From Pseudomonadota bacterium (GTDB lineage Bacteria > Pseudomonadota > Alphaproteobacteria > Rhizobiales > Xanthobacteraceae), in contig JAEWHY010000522.1 in the NCBI GenBank assembly GCA_023387555.1, positions 1-8,455 of the forward strand: DNA of 8,455 nt, in the 5' to 3' direction. A program made the position numbers and the translations under genes. Below, in pieces: positions 1 through 5,295 of the stretch. Numbering within the stretch: position 1 is the stretch's first letter; each line of letters opens with the position of its first letter. Below the pieces are notes generated by a model that ran no database searches, was not told the origin of the DNA, and worked only from the letters and a program-made list of their open reading frames with translations.

Positions 1-501
1 CTTGTTCATCAGACCGGAAACGATGAAGCCCATGACTTCCTGTTCGCGTGGCGTCAGCGTGTTGAAGCTCTGCCGGATGACGGATAGTGTCCGCAGCTTG
101 CCGCGCTCGGTGAAATCTTTCTTGATCGCGAGCCGGACTGCGCGCAACAGCTCTTCTTCACGGAATGGCTTGCACAGGAATTCCACGGCGCCGGATTTCA
201 TGGCCTGAACGCCCATGGGCACGTCGGCATGTCCGGTGATGAAGATGACGGGGGTGGTAATGCCGAGCCTGGCAAGTTCTTCCTGAAATTCCAGGCCACT
301 CATGCCCGGTAATCTCACGTCAAGGATGATGCAGGCAGGGACGTCCGGACGTTTGCTCTGCAGAAATTCATCCGTGGACCCGAAGGCCTCGGCCGGGATG
401 TCGACGGACCGCAGCAGGCTGCTCAAGCCGTCCCGGATCGTCGAATCGTCGTCGATGACGAAGGCGATATGCTGAAGCTGCGGCGCAGTGGCGGTGAGCA
501 T
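1..501 (-). CDS. FixJ/NarL-type two-component response regulator, 3' end cut by window edge
   Basis: Reading leftward from an ATG at 501-499, 167 codons stay open to the window edge, so the C-terminus is missing. Residues 13-125 form a receiver domain: acidic pocket IDDD at 16-19, phospho-acceptor Asp61 in ILDVRLPGMSG, Thr89 in FITGH and Lys111 in CKPF. A linker leads to the start of a LuxR/FixJ helix-turn-helix at about 149 (LTPREQEVM), and the window ends just after GLMNK. A regulator of this type binds DNA after phosphorylation by a histidine kinase, and none is present in the window. The start is chosen because the receiver begins about 12 residues later. The ribosome site is weak (AAGG about 12 bases upstream). 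FixJ itself controls low-oxygen genes, but many paralogues exist in alphaproteobacteria, so I do not assign the symbol. Confidence 0.93.
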   Translation of the reverse strand, partial: MLTATAPQLQHIAFVIDDDSTIRDGLSSLLRSVDIPAEAFGSTDEFLQSKRPDVPACIILDVRLPGMSGLEFQEELARLGITTPVIFITGHADVPMGVQAMKSGAVEFLCKPFREEELLRAVRLAIKKDFTERGKLRTLSVIRQSFNTLTPREQEVMGFIVSGLMNK

Positions 502-667
502 TCGATCAAGTCGCCTTGCGAACAGGCCAAACCCACTCGCAACTTCTGCGGCACCGCCGCAAGTGGTGGCAAGCCTGCCTGATTATGACCCAGCAAGCCT
601 ACCATCTCATGCCGAACGGGAAAGGGGCTATGCTCTTCGGTACCGTGGCCAGTGGCCATAAAAACCA

Positions 668-682
668 GTAATGTCCCATTAC
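668..682. promoter_or_regulatory. palindrome GTAATG-N3-CATTAC, possible operator
   Basis: Perfect 6-base inverted repeat with a 3-base spacer (TCC), between the divergent regulator and ppk2 genes. It lies about 170 bases from either start. The size is typical of a dimeric regulator site, but a 6+6 match can occur by chance and no cognate regulator can be named. Confidence 0.3.
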
Positions 683-760
683 GCGCTGCGGGACGTGTCT
701 CTGCTCGCTGGGCGTTTCCCTGGTGTCTTTCCTTTTCAGGCCAGCCGCACTCCCGAAGGG

Positions 761-779
761 TAAACTTAAGTACAGTTTA
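761..779. promoter_or_regulatory. palindrome TAAACT-N7-AGTTTA upstream of ppk2, possible operator
   Basis: Perfect 6-base inverted repeat around a 7-base spacer, ending about 62 bases before the ppk2 ATG. It is an AT-rich island in otherwise GC-rich sequence, which fits a promoter or operator position for ppk2. It resembles no named consensus that I can assign with confidence. Confidence 0.4.
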
Positions 780-841
780 TCCAAACCGGAAGCGCATGAT
801 CGCTTGGGTCGAGCAAGCGACATTTGCCGGACGGGCAGGCC

Positions 842-1705
842 ATGTCAAAAAAGAAGCGTGAGAAGGCGAAGGCGGAAAAACAAAAGTCTGCTGAGGCGCA
901 ATCCGAGGACGCCGGCAAAGCCAACGATAGAATGCCGCGAAAGATCTACGAAAAAGAGCTCGAAAAGCTGCAGGTCGAGCTCTGTCATCTGCAGGACTGG
1001 GTCAAGGCCAAGGGTCTGCGCGTCATTATCGTTTTCGAGGGGCGCGATACTGCCGGAAAGGGCGGGACCATCAAGGCGATAACGGAGCGGGTCAGCCCGC
1101 GTGTGTTCCGGGTTGTTGCCCTGCCCGCGCCGTCCGACCGGGAAAAGAGCCAGATGTTCATCCAGCGCTACATCGAGCGCTTCCCTGCAGCCGGCGAAAT
1201 CGTGATCTTCGACCGGAGCTGGTACAACCGCGCCGGCGTCGAGCACGTCATGGGCTTCGTCAGCGACCGCGAATACCGGCACTTTCTCGAACTGTGTCCC
1301 GAGATCGAAAAATACATCGTCGACGCCGGCATCATCGTGGTCAAGATCTGGCTTGAAGTCGGGATGGAAGAACAGGAGCGCCGGTTCAAAGCCCGCCTGG
1401 AAGATCCGCTCCGGCAATGGAAGCTGAGCGAAATGGACCTTCGCTCATACAGCCGATGGTACGACTATTCGCGCGCGCGTGACGCGATGCTGACGCAGAC
1501 CGACAGCAAGCACGCGCCCTGGGTGGTCGTGCGTTCGGACGACAAGCGGCGGGGCCGGCTCAACTGTATTTCCCACATCCTGAACGCCATCCCCTACAAG
1601 AAGATCTCCCGCCCGAAGGTCAAGCTGCCGCCGCGTGAAACGAAGCGCGCCTATGACGACAATGCGTCGTTGAAGGACAAGCACTTCGCCGAACAACGAT
1701 TTTAA
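842..1705 (+). CDS. ppk2: polyphosphate kinase 2 (PPK2 family, single domain)
   Basis: A 287-residue protein of the PPK2 family, which transfers phosphate between inorganic polyphosphate and nucleotides (NDP to NTP in class I, NMP to NDP in class II). Seen in the sequence: a lysine-rich N-terminal tail (1-35), Walker A GRDTAGKGG at 67-75, the LPAPSDREK segment at 94-102, Walker B-like FDRSWYNR at 123-130, and the lid region RRFKARLEDPLRQWK at 180-194. Length and motif order are those of one-domain PPK2 enzymes, and no key residue is missing. An in-frame TTG at 824 would add six residues. The ATG at 842, with a modest CAGG 3 bases before it, is preferred because it starts the typical basic tail. 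The stop codon overlaps that of the convergent regulator. The class cannot be fixed by eye; class I (ADP/GDP phosphorylation) is my guess from the single domain. Confidence 0.95.
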   Translation: MSKKKREKAKAEKQKSAEAQSEDAGKANDRMPRKIYEKELEKLQVELCHLQDWVKAKGLRVIIVFEGRDTAGKGGTIKAITERVSPRVFRVVALPAPSDREKSQMFIQRYIERFPAAGEIVIFDRSWYNRAGVEHVMGFVSDREYRHFLELCPEIEKYIVDAGIIVVKIWLEVGMEEQERRFKARLEDPLRQWKLSEMDLRSYSRWYDYSRARDAMLTQTDSKHAPWVVVRSDDKRRGRLNCISHILNAIPYKKISRPKVKLPPRETKRAYDDNASLKDKHFAEQRF

Positions 1706-2091
1706 CGTGCCGGGCGCTGTTCGGTTGCGGCGCCTGCTTCGGCCAAGGCGGATTCGACACAGTCAACGAGGCTTTGCTCGGAGCATGGCTTGGTCAGGAC
1801 CCGATGCACCCCGCACTCGGTCATGCGGGCTCTCGTTGCGGCATCCGTCAGGGCCGTCAGGAATATGATGGGGAAGCGATGGCCGCTGCTGACGAGGCGG
1901 CGGTGCAGCTCGAACCCGTCGATATCCGGCATGACGATATCGATGATCGCGCAGGAGTTGCTTTCGCCGCGCTCGTTCGCTTCGAGGAACGAACGGCCCG
2001 AATCGAAAGTGAGAACCTCGTAGCCGAGCGACCGCAGAAGGCTCGCGGTTCCTTCCCTGACTCCAATGTCGTCATCGATGACGAAAATCAT
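1702..2091 (-). CDS. single-domain response regulator (receiver only)
   Basis: 129 residues that are almost entirely a CheY-like receiver: acidic residues Asp6-Asp8, phospho-acceptor Asp51 in IIDIVMPDIDG, Thr79 in FLTAL and Lys101 in TKP. There is no output domain; a 10-residue polar tail follows. Such proteins act in phosphorelays or by protein contact. The start is uncertain. The frame continues upstream without a stop to ATG codons at 2124, 2127 and 2136 and a TTG at 2214, but none has a clear ribosome site. ATG 2091 is chosen because the receiver fold begins there (MIFVIDDD). The gene converges on ppk2 with overlapping stops. Its receiver resembles that of the FixJ-type protein at the left edge (both VIDDD...LLRS...F), so the two may share a kinase; that is inference. 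Confidence 0.87.
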   Translation of the reverse strand: MIFVIDDDIGVREGTASLLRSLGYEVLTFDSGRSFLEANERGESNSCAIIDIVMPDIDGFELHRRLVSSGHRFPIIFLTALTDAATRARMTECGVHRVLTKPCSEQSLVDCVESALAEAGAATEQRPAR

Positions 2092-2410
2092 TTTTTGAGG
2101 CCGATACGCGGATGGACGAAACATCATCACAGGCATGAAGCGCACGATCTGATGTCGCGCCGATGCATCGAGTTCCCTGCTTGCGTTGGATGGGTTCTGC
2201 AATGTGCCATTCAATGCGCGGCGAGCGGCGGAGGCTATTGTCTATTGGAATATCCACGGATACCAAAGCAGAGCGCCGCTGGTGCAACCAATAGCTACGC
2301 CTTACTGCGCAATGCAGGCGGTGGTATCTGAAGCCTTCCCCGTCAGATTTCTTACATTCGATCAAGTTGGGGGGTACAAGAAGCCAGGGCGCGGCCTGAT
2401 CGGCCGAAAC
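2092..2410. other. gene-poor stretch downstream of the HlyD gene and upstream of the receiver gene
   Basis: No convincing gene; open frames here are short or mirror the neighbouring genes. It should hold the promoter of the minus-strand receiver gene and the end of the HlyD transcript. Two 7-base inverted repeats share almost the same right arm: GCTATTG 2234-2240 with CAATAGC 2289-2295, and CTATTGG 2242-2248 with CCAATAG 2288-2294. Next to the HlyD stop, CGGCC-N5-GGCCG (about 2390-2404) could fold, but no T run follows on the minus strand, so it is not a classical intrinsic terminator. Confidence 0.5.
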
Positions 2411-3640
2411 TCAATGGCCGCTGAACACCAGTTCTCTGATCGGGAGAACCAAAGCCTGGATCCGCAGCAGCAATGCATGGACGAGGCCCACCGTATCGAT
2501 GGCGTGCAAGCCGAAACGTCGGAACGCGCCGATATCCTTCGACGCGAGCAATTCGTGATTGCTGGTATAGGCATTCGCGACACAAGAGCTGCCCGGCGTC
2601 ACGCCATTCAGCCCGCCTGCAAAGAGCGGTTCGAGGATGACGAAGATCGTGCCCGGCTGGATATTCTGCCGGACCTCGATCAGCTGTTCGCCGCCCCGGA
2701 ATTGGCCCGCCGCGATTGCGTCCTGGACGCTGGTAATCACCATCGGAATAATCACCCAGGGCTTGGACACGCAGGTCGCTTCGGCGACCATGCCGGTTCT
2801 CAAGACCTGGGCTTCGATCTGCGAAAAGCCCGCGGCGAGTGCGTTGCGCCGCTCTGATGGGATCAGGACCCCTGCCGGCCGTGCGAACGGATTGACGATG
2901 TCGCCGGCGCGAAGCGCGAATTGCTCGACGCGGCCGGTGACGCCGGCGCGGATCGTGGTCTTGTCTAGCGCGACCTGAGCTTCGGCAAGGGCCGCTTCGG
3001 CGCTCGCCCGCTGTGCGGGCAGCACCGTTTCAACCTTGCTCTCGACCGCCTTCATCTGGGCCTGCGCGGCATCGACGCCGCCCTGGCGGGTCTTGACCTG
3101 GACCTGCAAGCGCTCGACTTCGCGCCGCGCCACGATATCGGCGCCGCGGCGATTGAGTTCCTCCTTGGTCTCCAGTTCGTCGATGGCCTGCTGCAACGCG
3201 CCCTTGGCCTGATCGACCTGGCCTTGAGCAGCGGCGATTTCGGCGCGGCCCTGGATCATCTGGGCGTCGAGTTCGGCGATGCGGCGGCGCGCGGTTTCCA
3301 GCTCCGCAGCCTGCTTCGAATCGTCCAGCCTGAAGATCGGCTCGCCCTGCTTCACCTCGCCGCTCAATCCGACAAACACCTCGGCCACCCGGCCGTTGGT
3401 TTCGGAAACGATGGGAACGGAGCGGAAGGTGGCGATGACTGATCTCGTGGAAGGATGAAAGTAGAAAATCAATGTTATGAGAGACACCGTCAGCAGCAGG
3501 CAGCCGATGATACCCCAGCGGAGCTCGAACCAGACAGAATAGAGCGTGATTTCCTTGCCGATGCGCTTTCCCTGGGCATAGCGCCGGTACAGATAGTCCG
3601 GCAGGATCGTCAGCATGGAGCAGAGGAGAAGCTCAAGCAT
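2411..3640 (-). CDS. HlyD/YiaV-family membrane fusion (periplasmic adaptor) protein
   Basis: 409 residues. A cytoplasmic or membrane-grazing N-terminus (1-42) is followed by one transmembrane helix at about 43-62. The first half of a lipoyl/barrel-sandwich domain lies at about 75-108 (GRVAEVFV, KQGEPIFRLD). A long Ala/Glu/Gln-rich coiled coil spans about 110-225, and the second lipoyl half (IRAGVTGRVEQFALRAGDIV) about 230-249. A beta-barrel region and a hydrophobic, basic C-terminal segment (386-405) complete it. This is the layout of HlyD/EmrA adaptors that link an inner-membrane pump to the outer membrane. The C-terminal tail and the DUF3302 partner match my memory of the E. coli YiaV-YiaW pair. 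The start lies 3 bases after the stop of the upstream gene with no clear ribosome site, pointing to translational coupling. No transporter or outer-membrane channel is in the window, so the substrate is unknown. Confidence 0.9.
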   Translation of the reverse strand: MLELLLCSMLTILPDYLYRRYAQGKRIGKEITLYSVWFELRWGIIGCLLLTVSLITLIFYFHPSTRSVIATFRSVPIVSETNGRVAEVFVGLSGEVKQGEPIFRLDDSKQAAELETARRRIAELDAQMIQGRAEIAAAQGQVDQAKGALQQAIDELETKEELNRRGADIVARREVERLQVQVKTRQGGVDAAQAQMKAVESKVETVLPAQRASAEAALAEAQVALDKTTIRAGVTGRVEQFALRAGDIVNPFARPAGVLIPSERRNALAAGFSQIEAQVLRTGMVAEATCVSKPWVIIPMVITSVQDAIAAGQFRGGEQLIEVRQNIQPGTIFVILEPLFAGGLNGVTPGSSCVANAYTSNHELLASKDIGAFRRFGLHAIDTVGLVHALLLRIQALVLPIRELVFSGH

Positions 3641-3643
3641 GGG

Positions 3644-4060
3644 TCAGTGACCGTGTTTTTGTTTGCCCAGGGAAGCGCGCTCGACATCGTCGGCGGCCTT
3701 GTTGCCGTCCCCCGGCGGGATGCCCGCCATCTTCTCCGCCGATCCGGCAATGCGGCGCAGCGGCGTCGTGAAGTCAGGCAAGTCGATGAGAGCCAGCAGC
3801 AAGCCGGCGACCCAGAATATGTGCTGATGGGTGAACAGCGCCAGCAGGCCCAGCACCGCGACGATTTCGAACTGCAGCTTCTGGGACTTGTGGGCCATCC
3901 GCTCGGGAAGCGTGTGCAAGCGCAAGAAGATGTTGCCGACCACCAGTACGGCGATCAGCAGAAAGATCGCCATCACCACCATCAGGACGTCGGTTTGATC
4001 CGGTGCGGTGATGAACCAGGGCAGGTGGTGCGGGGCTGCGGGATGGGCCGACTCAGTCAT
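3644..4060 (-). CDS. DUF3302 (YiaW-like) inner-membrane protein
   Basis: 138 residues with two predicted transmembrane helices, about 25-46 and 65-92. The short connecting loop carries LHTLPERMAHK, and LFTHQHIFW lies in the second helix. E. coli YiaW, as I recall it, has the same LH-x-(I/L)-P loop and a similar LFT-x-H segment, and likewise sits beside a HlyD-type protein (YiaV), hence the call. The role is unknown; a small membrane partner of the adaptor is the natural inference. A polar, charged C-terminal tail (100-138) is rich in His, Lys and Asp. First gene of a two-gene minus-strand unit with the HlyD gene. The ribosome site before ATG 4060 is weak. The N-terminal 22 residues are polar and rich in His and Pro, so a slightly later start cannot be excluded. 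Confidence 0.78.
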   Translation of the reverse strand: MTESAHPAAPHHLPWFITAPDQTDVLMVVMAIFLLIAVLVVGNIFLRLHTLPERMAHKSQKLQFEIVAVLGLLALFTHQHIFWVAGLLLALIDLPDFTTPLRRIAGSAEKMAGIPPGDGNKAADDVERASLGKQKHGH

Positions 4061-4079
4061 GCTCGCTCGCTGCGCTGCA

Positions 4080-4101
4080 GTGATCGATCCTCACTATAAC
4101 A
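4080..4101 (-). promoter_or_regulatory. possible extended -10 promoter for the DUF3302-HlyD pair
   Basis: On the minus strand, TGT-TATAGT (4101-4093) fits an extended -10 element (TGN-TATAAT) about 33 bases before the ATG at 4060. No good -35 is seen 17 bases upstream. It overlaps the short palindrome GTGA-N7-TCAC (4080-4094), which could be an operator. Weak evidence, by eye only. Confidence 0.27.
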
Positions 4102-4201
4102 GAGCAGCCAACGCGGGGCACAGGCGATTATCCCTAGGCATCGAAACGATAAACCAATGAACGAAAGCGCGCATCTCACGGCTGCGTGCGCGCGCTGTAT
4201 C

Positions 4202-4224
4202 CTCTCCGTCCCGTGAAGGGAGAG
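4202..4224 (+). promoter_or_regulatory. leader hairpin covering a strong ribosome binding site
   Basis: CTCTCC (4202-4207) pairs with GGAGAG (4219-4224) around an 11-base loop. An alternative short stem TCCC/GGGA (4209-4212 with 4218-4221) uses the same G-rich strand. Either fold would hide AAGGGAGAG (4216-4224), the best ribosome binding site in this region. This suggests translational control of the acetyltransferase leader; it is inference from base pairing only. Confidence 0.35.
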
Positions 4225-4228
4225 CGGC

Positions 4229-4243
4229 ATGTCGCGCAGGTAG
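4229..4243 (+). CDS. four-codon leader open frame (Met-Ser-Arg-Arg-stop)
   Basis: ATG at 4229 lies 4 bases after a strong Shine-Dalgarno stretch (AAGGGAGAG) and is followed by Ser-Arg-Arg and a TAG at 4241-4243. The acetyltransferase ATG comes 5 bases after this stop, in another frame. The arrangement looks like a tiny coupling or leader peptide. Alternatively, a one-base sequence error has separated the true start from the gene. Confidence 0.3.
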   Translation: MSRR

Positions 4244-4248
4244 CCACG

Positions 4249-4767
4249 ATGGAGCGCGCTGAAAACTATTCCGCCATCGAGACGGCGCGGGACGGGCGCC
4301 GCGTGGAAATCCGCGCCTTGAGACCCGACGATCGGCCTGCGCTCGAGGCGGCCGTCGAGCGGGCCAGCGCGCATTCGCTCTACCGGCGCTTCTTCGCGGT
4401 GCGAACGATGTTTACCGAGGAGCAGGCCGATTATTTCGTGAATGTCGATTTCAAAACGCATGTCGCCCTGCTTGCGGTCGTCGACGAAGGCGGCCATCCC
4501 GCGATTGTCGGCGGCGGCCGCTATGTCCTCGTCGGACAGGATCGGGCGGAGATCGCGTTCATGATCCTCGATGCCTATCAGGGCAAGGGCATTGGCGCGC
4601 TGCTGCTCCGCCATCTCACCGTCATTGCGCGGAAAGCGGGCCTCCGGCAATTCATTGCGGAGGTGCTGTCCGAAAATCTTCCGATGCTGAAGATGTTCGA
4701 ACGCTGCGGCCTGCGCATGAGCGCGCAAGCCGAGGCCGATGTGATCCACGTCACGCTCGACCTGTGA
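4249..4767 (+). CDS. GNAT-family N-acetyltransferase, Pat-like domain
   Basis: 172 residues forming one GNAT domain that would transfer acetyl from acetyl-CoA to an amine. The acetyl-CoA pyrophosphate loop (motif A) is clear: strand AEIAFMI at 100-106, then YQGKGIGALLLRHL at 110-123 with the Q-x-x-G-x-G core at 111-116. A later stretch EVLSENLPMLKMFERCG (138-154) resembles the GNAT domain of Pat-type protein lysine acetyltransferases, so a protein substrate is possible but unproven. The N-terminal part (LRPDD...SLYRRFF) is typical of this subgroup. ATG 4249 has only CAGGT about 7 bases upstream. In-frame GTG codons at 4186 and 4213 would extend the protein by 21 or 12 residues but lack ribosome sites. 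It stands alone on the plus strand, divergent from the DUF3302 gene, with pflBA further downstream. Confidence 0.88.
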   Translation: MERAENYSAIETARDGRRVEIRALRPDDRPALEAAVERASAHSLYRRFFAVRTMFTEEQADYFVNVDFKTHVALLAVVDEGGHPAIVGGGRYVLVGQDRAEIAFMILDAYQGKGIGALLLRHLTVIARKAGLRQFIAEVLSENLPMLKMFERCGLRMSAQAEADVIHVTLDL

Positions 4768-4788
4768 GTGCGAAGCCCGGCTGGTGTC

Positions 4789-4799
4789 GGGGGGGGGGG
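4789..4799 (+). repeat. homopolymer run of 11 G
   Basis: Eleven consecutive G between the acetyltransferase stop and the small exported protein gene, about 150 bases before the latter's start. Such a tract is prone to slippage, in the cell or in sequencing. It lies outside any supported gene. Confidence 0.9.
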
Positions 4800-4950
4800 T
4801 CGGATGCAGGGCGATGCGAATGCTGGCGGATGATCCAGCGTATCGCCCCGCTACACCTAGGTTCAATACCCATTCGGCTGGCGTTCCAATATTCGATCTG
4901 AGCCCGGCATCAAGCGGGCCAAACAGAAAAATATCATGGAGGAAACGACG

Positions 4951-5187
4951 ATGCCGAAGCCCAAATTCATCCTCTGTCTGGTCGGGGCGCTATCGCTCGC
5001 AGGTCTTCTCACGACGCCGGTCTCTGCGCAGCAGAAGGCGAAGAAAATCACCTACGAAGAAGCCTTCAAGCGCTGCAAGGCCTTTATCGATACCGAAAAA
5101 GGCGGATTTGCCAACAGCACGACCAACGAGCTGGCGAGGACATCCCGCGGCGCGGCATGCATGCGGAAATTCGGGTATCGGCTCTGA
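4951..5187 (+). CDS. small exported protein of unknown function with two cysteines
   Basis: 78 residues. A Sec signal peptide is clear: positive start MPKPK, hydrophobic core FILCLVGALSLAGLL and a cleavage site after PVSA, giving a mature protein of about 52 residues starting QQKAKK. The mature part is basic and has exactly two cysteines (ERCK-like context KRCKAF and AACMRKFGYRL), which could form one disulfide in the periplasm. ATG 4951 is chosen over ATG 4936 because GGAGGA lies 7 bases before it; the earlier ATG overlaps that ribosome site. I do not recognise the family with certainty, although short exported proteins ending in a Cys-Met-(R/K)-(R/K)-(F/Y)-Gly-Tyr motif seem familiar from Bradyrhizobium-type genomes. 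It lies 108 bases before pflB on the same strand and may be the head of that operon. Confidence 0.82.
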   Translation: MPKPKFILCLVGALSLAGLLTTPVSAQQKAKKITYEEAFKRCKAFIDTEKGGFANSTTNELARTSRGAACMRKFGYRL

Positions 5188-5199
5188 CGTTCGACGACG

Positions 5200-5264
5200 G
5201 CGCATGAGCGCGATGCGCACCGCCCGCCTGCGGCGGGCAGCTTCGCGCCGGCGCATGCTTGCGC
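5200..5264 (+). repeat. three successive hairpins in the spacer before pflB
   Basis: Three perfect inverted repeats follow each other: GCGCAT-N7-ATGCGC (5200-5218), GCCCGCC-TGC-GGCGGGC (5222-5238) and GCGCA-N4-TGCGC (5251-5264). The first and third share the GCGCATG sequence. None is followed by a T run, so a classical intrinsic terminator is unlikely. They could act as an RNA-stabilising or processing structure, as a partial terminator between the small gene and pflB, or as protein-binding sites. Confidence 0.55.
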
Positions 5265-5295
5265 AGTGATTCATTGAGAACCTTGGAGGCCCGCC

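Larger units (their letters stand above)
502..841. other. gene-free stretch between divergent regulator and ppk2 genes
   Basis: No convincing gene is seen on either strand; the short open frames have no ribosome site or recognisable domain. As the region between two divergent genes it should carry both promoters. It contains a GC-rich hairpin (TGCGGC-ACC-GCCGCA, 547-561), two adjacent copies of TGGCCA separated by one base (646-658), and two perfect short palindromes at 668-682 and 761-779. I found no canonical FNR/FixK box. TTGCG...CCAA at 516-530 comes close but the half-sites are one base too far apart. Confidence 0.6.

Noticed and set aside
516..530. Possible FNR/FixK box upstream of the FixJ-type gene
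   Set aside because: TTGCG and CCAA half-sites are separated by one base too many for the TTG-N8-CAA spacing and the inner bases do not match.
845..1417. A 190-codon minus-strand open frame opposite ppk2
   Set aside because: Mirror of the ppk2 codon register; ppk2 has all of its family motifs.
2390..2404. Possible terminator after the HlyD gene (CGGCC-N5-GGCCG)
   Set aside because: Only a 5-base stem and no T run on the minus strand after it.
2186..2857. A 223-codon plus-strand open frame overlapping the HlyD gene
   Set aside because: It is codon-aligned antisense to the HlyD gene, has no ribosome site and no recognisable domain.
4057..4866. A 269-codon minus-strand open frame opposite the acetyltransferase
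   Set aside because: It is codon-aligned with the acetyltransferase, whose motif A is unmistakable; the antisense product has no family features.
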